From positions 467-32,731 of the forward strand of contig LFSI01000024.1 of the NCBI GenBank assembly GCA_001512545.1: a stretch of DNA of 32,265 nucleotides, given 5' to 3'. Positions 7,263-14,544 of this stretch are shown here, in pieces. The notes beneath the pieces were generated by a model. It made no database searches and was not told the origin of the DNA. It worked only from the letters and a program-made list of their open reading frames with translations. This stretch comes from Clostridia bacterium DTU065 (GTDB lineage: Bacteria > Bacillota > DTU065). The stretch's first letter is position 1. Every line of letters starts with the position of its first letter. A program made the position numbers and the translations under genes.

Positions 7263-8617
7263 GAATGGTAAAAGTTATACCATGTTTGGATTTCAAAGAC
7301 GGTAAGGTAGTTAAAGGCGTAGGATTCACCGGGCTGAAAGAAGTAGGTGACCCTGTAAGCTTTGCCAAGAAGTACCGAGATGCAGGCGCAGATGAGCTGG
7401 TGTTTCTAGACATCTCTGCAACCGTCGAGGGAAGGGACACTGCTGCAGGTTATGTGAAGGAAATCGCACAGGCTATCGACATTCCCCTAACCGTAGGGGG
7501 AGGCATCAAGAGCATAGAGGACATGGAGAGACTGTTTGCTCTTGGCGCAAGCAAGGTTTCAGTAAACAGCGCTGCAGTCAAAAACCCCAATCTTGTCAGC
7601 GAGGCTTCTGCGAAGTTCGGCAAAGATAGGATTGTCATTGCCATCGACGCTGCTAGATCTGGAGACAGCTGGACGGTGCTCACCTACGCCGGAGAGAAAG
7701 ACGAAGGACTGGACGTGGTCGCTTGGGCAAAAGAAGTTGAGGAGCGAGGCGCAGGAGCGATCCTTGTAACTAGCAAGGATTTCGATGGCGCGCAAAAGGG
7801 TTATGATCTAGAGCTACTCGGAGCACTCAAGCAAGCGGTGAACATTCCGGTCATCGCCTCAGGAGGAGCCGGCAACCTGGAGGACTTCAAAGCCGGAGTT
7901 GAAGCAGGAGCAGACGCAGTGCTTGCCGCTTCGGTTTTCCACTTCGATCAGATCTCTGTCAGAGAACTCAAAGAGTACCTGGCCGCAAACGGTATCCCGG
8001 TATCTGCGAAAGGGCTAGAACCTGCGTTTAACAGTGATGGTTTGGTTCCTGCTATTGCCGTAGACTACCTGGACAACAGAGTGCTCATGCAGGCCTATAT
8101 GAATAAGGAAGCTTGGGAGAAGACGCTGCAGACCAAAAGAGCTACGTACTTCAGCAGGAGCAGGAAAAAACTCTGGGTCAAAGGAGAAGAGAGCGGAAAC
8201 ATCCAGCTTGTAAAAGACATCGCTCTTGACTGCGACAGAGACTGCGTTTTGCTCTATGTAGAACAGAAAGGTCCAGCGTGTCACACCGGAAACGAGACCT
8301 GCTTTTACACTCGCCTATGTGGTGAAGACGGCACGATAGGTGAAGCCTTGACAATGGTCAGCCGTACCGTTCGCAATCGCAAGGAAAACCCCAAATCGGG
8401 ATCTTATACCAACTACCTCTTCGACCAAGGTATCGACAAGATCCTGAAAAAGGTTGGTGAAGAGACTGCAGAAGTGATTATCGCTGCGAAAAACAACTCC
8501 AGCTCTGAGTTGATCTATGAAGTTGCCGACCTAATGTATCACCTATCGGTCCTTCTTGAGGAAAGGCAGCTCACCTGGCAGGACATTGCCGCAGAACTCA
8601 AAGGTCGCGCACGGTAG
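7259..8617 (+). CDS. hisF: HisF-HisI-HisE trifunctional fusion
   Basis: 452 residues in three parts. Residues 1 to about 252 are HisF, the cyclase barrel of imidazole glycerol phosphate synthase, with D11 (IPCLDFKDG) and D130 (AIDAAR) in the catalytic positions. Residues about 259-350 are HisI, phosphoribosyl-AMP cyclohydrolase, with [27 protein letters not shown] and the zinc stretch DCDRDCV...GPACHTG. Residues about 355-452 are HisE, phosphoribosyl-ATP pyrophosphatase, with [19 protein letters not shown] and [13 protein letters not shown]. HisIE fusion is common; joining HisF to its front is not. HisF differs from the Thermotoga enzyme at several otherwise conserved places (K5, G22, A167, F175, A178). 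No stop codon or slippery run separates the domains. It is the last gene of the operon and overlaps hisA by 4 bases. Confidence 0.95.
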   Translation: MRMVKVIPCLDFKDGKVVKGVGFTGLKEVGDPVSFAKKYRDAGADELVFLDISATVEGRDTAAGYVKEIAQAIDIPLTVGGGIKSIEDMERLFALGASKVSVNSAAVKNPNLVSEASAKFGKDRIVIAIDAARSGDSWTVLTYAGEKDEGLDVVAWAKEVEERGAGAILVTSKDFDGAQKGYDLELLGALKQAVNIPVIASGGAGNLEDFKAGVEAGADAVLAASVFHFDQISVRELKEYLAANGIPVSAKGLEPAFNSDGLVPAIAVDYLDNRVLMQAYMNKEAWEKTLQTKRATYFSRSRKKLWVKGEESGNIQLVKDIALDCDRDCVLLYVEQKGPACHTGNETCFYTRLCGEDGTIGEALTMVSRTVRNRKENPKSGSYTNYLFDQGIDKILKKVGEETAEVIIAAKNNSSSELIYEVADLMYHLSVLLEERQLTWQDIAAELKGRAR

Positions 8618-8685
8618 CTTGTAGCCGAGAATGCAGATTTTTCCTGTTATCTGCAGGAATTTACTGCACAATGTTCAATATAAAA

Positions 8686-8719
8686 AAAGGAAAGCACAAA
8701 TAACTTTGTGCTTTCCTTT
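8686..8719 (+). terminator. Terminator of the his operon
   Basis: Perfect 15-bp stem AAAGGAAAGCACAAA/TTTGTGCTTTCCTTT (8686-8700, 8705-8719) with a TAAC loop, 69 nt after the HisF-IE stop. A-run on the left (8682-8688) and T residues on the right, so it could act in both directions. A smaller TGCAGAT/ATCTGCA hairpin lies at 8632-8655. Confidence 0.85.
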
Positions 8720-8757
8720 ACTCAGATTGAGTTATGGGAGTATGTTGGGGTGGGGGG

Positions 8758-8884
8758 AGATGCCGGGGGGTAACCGGCATCTTTATGAAAAAGGGTGTTG
8801 GGATATATAAAAATTTAGGTGATTGCTTGGTTGTGTTCCTCCGGTGCACATATAACGGTGCAAAGCCCAAATAGTTACACCTAA
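8758..8884 (+). repeat. Structured repeat unit A
   Basis: Starts with a 9-bp hairpin AGATGCCGG/CCGGCATCT (8758-8766, 8774-8782), then GGGTGTTGG (8793-8801), a variable middle, TATAACGG (8851-8858) and AGTTACACCT (8873-8882). GGTGT near the front can pair with ACACC at the end, and TTGGG (8798-8802) with CCCAA (8866-8870). The spacings hairpin end to GGGTGTTGG (11) and TATAACGG to AGTTACACCT (22) recur in the other units. Orientation assigned as read; the transcribed strand, if any, is unknown. Confidence 0.8.
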
Positions 8885-8907
8885 TTTTGTTTTCTGGCTT
8901 TCCACAT

Positions 8908-8941
8908 AAAGAAACACTTGGTTTTACCCAAGCGTTTCTTT
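8908..8941. repeat. Isolated hairpin between repeat units
   Basis: Inverted repeat AAAGAAAC-A-CTTGG / CCAAG-C-GTTTCTTT, 13 pairs with one mismatch and a short loop. Not followed by a free T-run, so not a clear terminator. Confidence 0.6.
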
Positions 8942-8975
8942 GACAGAAAGCAGAACGGTAGGTGGTATCTACCTA

Positions 8976-9004
8976 GGTTCGTGAAGGCGAGCTTCTTGCG
9001 AACC
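8976..9004. repeat. Imperfect hairpin between repeat units
   Basis: GGTTCG...CGAACC (8976-8981, 8999-9004) enclosing GAAG/CTTC (8983-8986, 8992-8995) with a small internal bulge and a GCGAG loop. A smaller TAGGT/ACCTA inverted repeat directly precedes it. Confidence 0.5.
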
Positions 9005-9018
9005 TTATTGGGTGGAGG

Positions 9019-9084
9019 ATGTTGGGGTTAAGAATCAAAGAATAAAGGTGGGTGGATGGAAGAGTAACTGCTTACTCTTCCATC
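9019..9084 (+). repeat. Possible degenerate repeat unit with 13-bp hairpin
   Basis: ATGTTGGGGT at 9019-9028 followed by a perfect 13-bp hairpin GATGGAAGAGTAA/TTACTCTTCCATC (9055-9067, 9072-9084) with a CTGC loop. The stem shares the GATG...CATC base of the three full units but lacks the TATAACGG and AGTTACACC blocks downstream. Confidence 0.45.
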
Positions 9085-9144
9085 AGGGAAATAAGAATAA
9101 AAGTTTTATAAATGTATATATGAAAACATTTAAGATCCAAGGGG

Positions 9145-9279
9145 TTGGATGTCGGGGGTGGCCGACATCCAAATGAAAAGGGTGTTGGGGTATAAAATGT
9201 TAAGTGAATTGCATCGGATTAGTTGTTGGTTTTGAGTTTCACCTATATAACGGTAGGGGGGCGAAAAAGTTACACCTAA
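9145..9279 (+). repeat. Structured repeat unit B
   Basis: 11-bp hairpin TTGGATGTCGG/CCGACATCCAA (9145-9155, 9162-9172). Relative to units A and C the C:G pair at the fifth position of GATGCCGG is a T:A pair, a compensating change. It is followed by GGGTGTTGG (9180-9188), TATAACGG (9246-9253) and AGTTACACCT (9268-9277), again 22 nt apart. The inner TTGGG/CCCAA pairing of unit A is absent here. Confidence 0.8.
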
Positions 9280-9353
9280 AACGAAAAGTTTTTTGGTTTT
9301 TTTCGAAACCAGTTCCTAACGTTATATTAAGAAAGGGATTGGTTTGCGGTTTC

Positions 9354-9479
9354 GATGCCGGGGGGTTACCGGCATCTGTATATAAAGGGTGTTGGAAATA
9401 AATGAAACGAATAAAAGCATTTTGGCTTTCATCTGTTTTCAATAGTATAACGGAGAGACCCCAAAAAAGTTACACCTTT
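9354..9479 (+). repeat. Structured repeat unit C
   Basis: 8-bp hairpin GATGCCGG/CCGGCATC (9354-9361, 9369-9376), GGGTGTTGG (9387-9395), TATAACGG (9446-9453) and AGTTACACCT (9468-9477), the last two 22 nt apart. TTGG (9392-9395) can pair with CCAA (9461-9464), and TCTGTT (9432-9437) with AACGGA (9449-9454). A T-rich stretch follows at 9477-9482 and 9488-9493. Confidence 0.8.
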
Positions 9480-9548
9480 TTTAAAACTTTTTTCGCCTAC
9501 ATATATCACAACATAGTATACTGTTTTTGAGCAGGACTTGACCTGGAT

Positions 9549-9605
9549 GTGCTGAAGAAAGAGACTAAAGGCTTGGCTAAAGAGCTAAGGGGGCTACTGA
9601 AATGA
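9549..9605 (+). CDS. Possible 18-residue leader peptide coupled to the next gene
   Basis: GTG 9549 opens a very short frame rich in Lys, Leu and Glu (MLKKETKGLAKELRGLLK) whose stop TGA overlaps the ATG of the next gene as ATGA. The frame can be followed back to 9531 without a stop. There is no clear Shine-Dalgarno in front of GTG 9549. It may be chance, a coupling leader, or the worn end of an older gene. Confidence 0.2.
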   Translation: MLKKETKGLAKELRGLLK

Positions 9606-10222
9606 CCAGCAAGGCTTACAAAGCGGCCTGTCGTTACATACTGGGTCTTCTGGATGCAAAGGCAGAGTTTTCTGTTGCACTGAACAGCGTCATTGCCTAC
9701 TGTCAGAAACAGTTTCCCCATGAGAACTTCGAAGTCTTCAGAAATGAAAGGCTTATCAACGAAGAAATAGAATACCTGTACAAATGGTTTGGAGCGATTA
9801 TTGAGGAGTCTCCGCCTCCAGAGGAGATTGCAATTCTGTGGTTCTATATTGTCACGGAAAACGTAGCCGGAGAATACAGTATGGACTTTTGTTTTGCAGG
9901 AGACAGAAAACAAGAGCCCAAGAGGTTTGGCGATGGTCTCTTGGAATCCCCAGAGTACCTGCCAAACAACCATCTGGCTCATTCTAGTCTCCTTGAGTCT
10001 TGGGCAGACGCTTTCGAGAATCTGCCTTTTGAGTCCAGCTTTTTTGTAGAGTACATGCTGGGAATGACCTACGGCAGCTTCTTAGCAAGGGACCTTGCGA
10101 TACGTTTTGCCGACAAGCTTACAGCAGCAAGTCCGCGAATTGTGAAAGCAGGGTTCCGGCTTGGAGACTTGGTCAAAGTGGGGACAATCGAAAACGGTGT
10201 ATTCACTCGCAGCATTGAATAG
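9602..10222 (+). CDS. Unknown cytoplasmic protein, 206 residues
   Basis: I do not recognise the family. The protein is acidic, without signal peptide or membrane helix, and looks mainly helical. Notable stretches are the aromatic-rich segments EEIEYLYKWFGAIIEE and AILWFYIVTENVAGEYSMDF and a C-terminal part that looks like a small beta unit (RLGDLVKVGTIENGVFTRSIE). RBS-like AAGGGGG lies 10 nt upstream of ATG 9602. It sits between the repeat region and the convergent pcrA gene, sharing a hairpin terminator with it. Base composition and codon use look like the neighbours, so it is probably a real lineage-specific gene. No function can be assigned. Confidence 0.75.
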   Translation: MTSKAYKAACRYILGLLDAKAEFSVALNSVIAYCQKQFPHENFEVFRNERLINEEIEYLYKWFGAIIEESPPPEEIAILWFYIVTENVAGEYSMDFCFAGDRKQEPKRFGDGLLESPEYLPNNHLAHSSLLESWADAFENLPFESSFFVEYMLGMTYGSFLARDLAIRFADKLTAASPRIVKAGFRLGDLVKVGTIENGVFTRSIE

Positions 10223-10248
10223 GCGGTAAAGAGTTGCTCTTTACCGCC
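10222..10248. terminator. Shared hairpin between convergent genes
   Basis: Perfect 12-bp stem GGCGGTAAAGAG/CTCTTTACCGCC with a 3-nt TTG loop, lying exactly between the stop codons of the unknown gene and of pcrA. The plus side is followed by TTAATCTATCTTTTT, so plus-strand termination is more convincing than minus. Confidence 0.8.
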
Positions 10249-12381
10249 TTAATCTATCTTTTTAAGTTTGGCATATTCAAGAAGCAGTTTTTTCAATCCT
10301 GAACTGTCGAACACGACCGCAGCTTCCCGAGAAGCGCCTTCGCCCTTCACCTCTATGACGATGCCCTTTCCAAACTTCTCGTGGACCACTTTATCACCGC
10401 TTTTAAGATCAGGTGAGGGCTGTCCCGAGTTGGTCTTAACCGAAACAGCAGCTTTTTCTGTATCGGAATCGTCTGCTTCATCTGGAAGCTCACTGAGAAA
10501 ACGGGAAGGCATGTTGTAGGAAGTCTGCCCCCAGAGAAATCTGGTTTCGGCGTAAGTCAGGTAGCAGAGATGCATAGCCCTGGTGATGGCTACGTAGCAG
10601 AGTCTTCTTTCTTCTTCCATCTGGTGCTCGTCGTATAGAGAGCGAGACGATGGGAAGAGACCTTCCTCAAGACCGGTTACAAACACTACGGGAAACTCCA
10701 GGCCTTTGGCTGAGTGGATAGTCATGAAGGAGACGGCATTGCTTTCGTCACTGTAGCGATCTATATCGCTAATCAGGGATATCTCTTCCAGGAAGCCGTT
10801 CAAGGACCCCTGGTCTTTTGCCCGTTCGTCGTAGCTTTTTGTTACGCTGAGAAACTCCTTTAAGTTGTCGATTCTAGACAGCGCCTCATCGGTTCCTTCG
10901 TTTTCCAGCATCTCCATGTACCCGCTGGTCTTCCAAATGGACTCTACGAGTTCTGTGATGGTGAGTTGATCCTGAGTTGCGGTCAAGTGATACCAGTTCT
11001 CAGCAAACTCAGTAAGAACTTTTAGTTTGCCGCCCAGTCCGGGTATGCTTTTTGCTTGTAGCAGCGTATCCAAATAGCTCAAACCGAGCATTTCTTTACT
11101 CTGCTCGATCTTGGCGATGGTCGCAGGCCCGATTCCTCTTCTCGGTGTATTGATCGCGCGATTGAAGGAAATCGTGTCGTAGGGGTTGGCAATTAACCGG
11201 AGATAAGCCAGTGTATCTTTGATTTCGGCCCGATCGTAGAAACGGATACCGCCGTAGATGACATGGGGCAAGTTGTTGTTCAAAAACACTTCTTCAATAA
11301 CGCGAGACTGGGAGTTCATGCGGTAAAGGATTGCAATATCCTTGAGTCGAACTCCTTTTTTTGTTAGTCGTTTGATCTCGTCTGCAATAAATTGTGCCTC
11401 GTGCCTTTCGGAGGCTGCCCTGTACACGATAACTTTCTCGCCTTTGGGGTTTTCAGTCCAGAGGGTTTTAGGTTTGCGGTTTAGGTTGTGAGAAATGACG
11501 CTATTTGCCGCTTCCAGAATCCTGCAGGTGGAACGGTAGTTCTGCTCCAGCTTGATGGTTGTAGTGTTAGGGAAGTCCTTTTCGAACTCGAGGATGTTTC
11601 TGATGTCTGCATCGCGCCAGCTGTAAATGGATTGGTCGTCGTCTCCAACAACGCAGATGTTCTTGTGGTCTGCAGCAAGGAGAGCAACGAGGATGTACTG
11701 AGTGTGGTTGGTGTCCTGATACTCATCCACCATAATATATTGGTAGCGATCCTGGTACTTCTTTAAGATCTCGGGATGCTTCTTAAAGAGCAGTACTGTT
11801 TGGACGATGAGGTCGTCAAAATCCACTGCATTGCTTTCTCTGAGCTTGCTTTGGTAAAGTTTATAAAACTGCTTGATTTTCTCTTCGGTAAAGCTGTCTT
11901 CGGGATAGTCTTCCGGAAGAATAAGATTGTTTTTTGCCGTAGACACAGCGCCCAGCATCATTTTTTCTGGGAAGCGCTTCGGATCAAGATTCAGTTCCGA
12001 CAGAACCTTTTTCGCTAAGTTTTCGGAGTCGTTTGCATCATATATGGTGAATCCCCTCTTGATGCCGATGTGCTCGCCTTCTATTCTAAGCAGTCTGGCA
12101 CAAAAAGAGTGGAAAGTACTGATGGTTACGAAATCCGCAACAGGACCAATGAGACCCTTAACGCGATCTTGCATCTCACTGGCTGCTTTATTGGTGAAGG
12201 TAACCGCAAGGATGTTCATGGGTTTGACCTTGTAGTGTGCGATCAGGTAGGCGATGCGGTGGGTGATAACCCGAGTTTTACCGCTGCCGGCTCCGGCAAT
12301 GATAAGCAGAGGACCTGTGTGGTGCTGTACTGCTTGTTGCTGCTGGGGATTGAGGTTTTTCAGTAATAGTTCAGAGTTCAA
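10249..12381 (-). CDS. pcrA: ATP-dependent DNA helicase PcrA (UvrD/Rep family)
   Basis: About 710 residues, usual PcrA size. It is a 3'-5' SF1A helicase acting in nucleotide excision repair, clearing of RecA filaments and rolling-circle replication. Motifs in order: Walker A GAGSGKTR (K near 35), motif II VDEYQDTN, motif III GDDDQSIYSWRDA, motif IV LEQNYRST, motif V MTIHSAKGLEFPVVF, motif VI RRLCYVAITRA. The C-terminus has the Tudor-like GDKVVHEKFGKGIVIEVKG segment that marks PcrA. The frame opens at GTG 12396, but that codon lies in a GGAGGTG Shine-Dalgarno (12395-12389) placed 7 nt before TTG 12381, giving MNSELLLKNLNPQQ. Divergent from the methyltransferase gene; an ACCCT/AGGGT inverted repeat lies between them at 12424-12440. 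Confidence 0.96.
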   Translation of the reverse strand: MNSELLLKNLNPQQQQAVQHHTGPLLIIAGAGSGKTRVITHRIAYLIAHYKVKPMNILAVTFTNKAASEMQDRVKGLIGPVADFVTISTFHSFCARLLRIEGEHIGIKRGFTIYDANDSENLAKKVLSELNLDPKRFPEKMMLGAVSTAKNNLILPEDYPEDSFTEEKIKQFYKLYQSKLRESNAVDFDDLIVQTVLLFKKHPEILKKYQDRYQYIMVDEYQDTNHTQYILVALLAADHKNICVVGDDDQSIYSWRDADIRNILEFEKDFPNTTTIKLEQNYRSTCRILEAANSVISHNLNRKPKTLWTENPKGEKVIVYRAASERHEAQFIADEIKRLTKKGVRLKDIAILYRMNSQSRVIEEVFLNNNLPHVIYGGIRFYDRAEIKDTLAYLRLIANPYDTISFNRAINTPRRGIGPATIAKIEQSKEMLGLSYLDTLLQAKSIPGLGGKLKVLTEFAENWYHLTATQDQLTITELVESIWKTSGYMEMLENEGTDEALSRIDNLKEFLSVTKSYDERAKDQGSLNGFLEEISLISDIDRYSDESNAVSFMTIHSAKGLEFPVVFVTGLEEGLFPSSRSLYDEHQMEEERRLCYVAITRAMHLCYLTYAETRFLWGQTSYNMPSRFLSELPDEADDSDTEKAAVSVKTNSGQPSPDLKSGDKVVHEKFGKGIVIEVKGEGASREAAVVFDSSGLKKLLLEYAKLKKID

Positions 12382-12470
12382 AAGCCACACCTCCACTTGG
12401 CTTTTTCGCCACCACTTTTTCTAACCCTGCAAAATAGGGTAAATACAAACTGATGATAGGAAGATACATT

Positions 12471-13805
12471 ATGAAACTACCGCAAAGTTTTATTTTAGAG
12501 ATGGAAGCTCTTTTAGGGGAGAAGCTGCCTGGGTTTTTGCATGCTGTAACTGAAGAAAGCGCAAGACCCGGGCTCAGGGTTAACACCTTGAAAATCGCCG
12601 TAGACGAGTTTTTAGAACGCTCTCCCTGGCCTTTGGAAGAAGTACCGTGGTGTCCTGAAGGCTTCTATTATCCTGAGGACGCAAGACCGGCAAAACACCC
12701 CTTTTACCATGCCGGACTGTTCTACCTCCAAGAGCCTTCGGCTATGGCACCTGTGGTGATCCTGGATCCCCAGCCCGGCGACAGAGTGCTGGACCTCTGC
12801 AGTGCTCCTGGAGGGAAAACCCTGCAGATCGCAGCTAGAATGAAGGGTGAAGGTGTCATCGTTGCCAATGATGTTTACCCCGATCGTTTAAAGGCCCTGA
12901 GCAGAAACGTAGAGCAGGCCGGTGTGAGAAGCGCAGCGGTGCTCCAAGAAAGCCCCCTTAATCTGCAGAAACGTTTTGCAGGTTACTTCAACAAAATACT
13001 TATCGATGCACCGTGCTCAGGAGAAGGCATGTTCCGCAAAGATCCTCGGGGCATAAAGGCCTGGGAAGAATATCCGCCGGAGTTCTGTCAGAAGAGGCAG
13101 CGTGGCATTTTGGAAGAAGCAAGTACCCTTCTGCAGCCTGGAGGCGTGCTGGTCTATTCGACCTGCACTTTCAACCGGAGCGAAAACGAAGACGTCCTCA
13201 GGGACTTCCTAAACCACAATCAGGACTTTGAAGGGGTAGCCCTAGAGCCTCGCTCCGGTTTGGTACGCGGGCTTGAAGACTATACACTCAGGCTTTGGCC
13301 TCATCTAGTGGAAGGAGAAGGTCATTTCCTTGCCAAAGTGAGGAGAAAAGGGGAAGCCCAGGAGACATCTGGTTTCCGCAAAGAGAGAAGCGGCGTTTTA
13401 CCAGGTCTTTTTCAGGAGTTTTGGGAAGAAAACATTAGCTTTGCTGCAGATGACTTCAGGCTGGAGGCCTATGGCGATCATCTGTTCTATGTAAAGAAAG
13501 ATCTTCCGTCACTAGACGGGCTGAAGGTATCCCGTCCAGGCTGGTTTTTAGGCCAAATCAAACCGAAGCGGTTCGAACCGTCTCAGGCCTTGATTATGGC
13601 ATTAAAAGCCCATCAGGTAAAGCGGAAGGTAGTGCTGGATCTAAAAGATCAGAGGTTGAATGCATACCTCAAAGGGCAGACATTCAGCGCAGACGGTCCG
13701 GCAGGCTGGGTTGGTGTATTCTTAGGCGACTTTCCTTTAGGATGGGGAAAGATCACAGGAGGTACACTGAAAAATCACTATCCTAAAGGATGGAGGATGA
13801 CATAA
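12471..13805 (+). CDS. RsmF-like rRNA cytosine-C5 methyltransferase (RsmB/NOP family)
   Basis: 444 residues from ATG 12471, which has AGGAAG 7 nt upstream; an in-frame ATG at 12453 precedes that site. SAM-dependent RNA m5C methyltransferase. Motif I is DLCSAPGGKTLQIA, the motif IV cysteine is in DAPCSGEGMFRKD, and the catalytic motif VI cysteine is in VYSTCTFNRSENE. The N-terminal LRVNTLKI region and a C-terminal module ending in KNHYPKGWR match the YebU/RsmF type with its PUA-like tail, rather than RsmB with a NusB domain. The target is probably a 16S (or 23S) rRNA cytosine; the position is not predictable here. Coupled to the next gene by a TAATG overlap. Confidence 0.9.
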   Translation: MKLPQSFILEMEALLGEKLPGFLHAVTEESARPGLRVNTLKIAVDEFLERSPWPLEEVPWCPEGFYYPEDARPAKHPFYHAGLFYLQEPSAMAPVVILDPQPGDRVLDLCSAPGGKTLQIAARMKGEGVIVANDVYPDRLKALSRNVEQAGVRSAAVLQESPLNLQKRFAGYFNKILIDAPCSGEGMFRKDPRGIKAWEEYPPEFCQKRQRGILEEASTLLQPGGVLVYSTCTFNRSENEDVLRDFLNHNQDFEGVALEPRSGLVRGLEDYTLRLWPHLVEGEGHFLAKVRRKGEAQETSGFRKERSGVLPGLFQEFWEENISFAADDFRLEAYGDHLFYVKKDLPSLDGLKVSRPGWFLGQIKPKRFEPSQALIMALKAHQVKRKVVLDLKDQRLNAYLKGQTFSADGPAGWVGVFLGDFPLGWGKITGGTLKNHYPKGWRMT

Positions 13806-14512
13806 TGGAGCGTTTGGACAAAATCCTCGCTCATTTAGGTACCGGTACCAGAAAAGAGGTGCGCTCCCTAATAAGAGCAGGGCTTGTAACAGTTGACGAT
13901 ACCGTGATAACCGATCCCGGATACAAGATCGATCCTGAACATGTTAAGATAGAAGTTGATGGCCAGGAGCTGGCCTATTTGCGCCACATTTACATCATGA
14001 TGAACAAACCTTCGGGATACATCACCGCAACTGAAGATCGGTTTCAAAGTACGGTTCTGGACTTGATCGATCCGTCAGATTGGCGCAGAGACCTGTTTCC
14101 TGTGGGCAGACTGGACAAAGATACAGAAGGCCTTCTGCTCCTAACAAACGACGGAGCGCTTGCGCATATGCTTACAGCGCCCAAGTATAAAGTGCCTAAA
14201 AAGTACTACTTCGAAACCATGGAGGAAATCGACGAAAAGCGCCTGAGGACTCTTCTCGAAGGCGTTGATTTAGGCGATTTTATCGCCAAAGCAACAAGTG
14301 TGGAAAAACTCGGCCCGAAAGAAGGAGTACTGGTTATCGAAGAAGACAAGTTCCACCAAGTAAAGCGAATGTGTGCAGCACTGGGATATACGATTGTGTA
14401 CCTAGAGAGGACAGAGTTCGGTCCGCTCTTTTTAGATAGAAGCCTTCCAAGAGGCGGATACCGGTACCTTACAGAAGAAGAATTGGCTTCTCTCAAAGAA
14501 GCAGTTAGGTAA
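13805..14512 (+). CDS. RsuA-family rRNA pseudouridine synthase
   Basis: 235 residues from ATG 13805. GGAGG at 13792-13796 is 8 nt upstream, so the in-frame ATG at 13790 is within the ribosome-binding region. N-terminal S4 RNA-binding domain (MERLDKILAHLGTGTRKEVRSL-type, residues 1-60), then the catalytic domain with the active-site aspartate in GRLDKDTEGLLLLTNDG and the FHQVKRMCAALG motif of the RsuA/RluB/E/F family. RsuA itself makes pseudouridine 516 of 16S rRNA. Which family member this is cannot be fixed by eye. Pairs with the upstream rRNA methyltransferase in a probable rRNA-modification operon. Confidence 0.92.
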   Translation: MERLDKILAHLGTGTRKEVRSLIRAGLVTVDDTVITDPGYKIDPEHVKIEVDGQELAYLRHIYIMMNKPSGYITATEDRFQSTVLDLIDPSDWRRDLFPVGRLDKDTEGLLLLTNDGALAHMLTAPKYKVPKKYYFETMEEIDEKRLRTLLEGVDLGDFIAKATSVEKLGPKEGVLVIEEDKFHQVKRMCAALGYTIVYLERTEFGPLFLDRSLPRGGYRYLTEEELASLKEAVR

Positions 14513-14544
14513 ATTGACTCAGCTCGGGTGAAGGGGGTGACATC

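Larger units (their letters stand above)
8720..9601. other. Gene-poor 880-bp region with structured repeats
   Basis: I see no convincing protein gene here. A 65-codon frame at 9204-9401 crosses the repeat hairpin of unit C and has no Shine-Dalgarno, so I leave it out. The region is rich in G-runs and A/T-runs and carries three copies of a roughly 125-nt structured unit (8758-8884, 9145-9279, 9354-9479), a possible partial fourth (9019-9084) and other hairpins at 8908-8941 and 8976-9004. The decamer ATGTTGGGGT occurs at 8742-8751 and 9019-9028. Only one strand orientation of the repeats is present. Confidence 0.8.

Noticed and set aside
9204-9401. 65-codon open frame within the repeat region
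   Set aside because: No Shine-Dalgarno, composition unlike the neighbours, and it runs through repeat units B and C; the repeats explain the sequence better.
8758-9479. Repeat array read as a CRISPR
   Set aside because: Units are about 125 nt with internal variable parts and uneven distances (389 and 207 nt); there are no short identical repeats, no uniform spacers and no cas genes.
8758-9479. Repeat array read as integron attC sites
   Set aside because: The GTTRRRY/RYYYAAC core pair is not found at the unit ends and no cassette genes or integrase are present.
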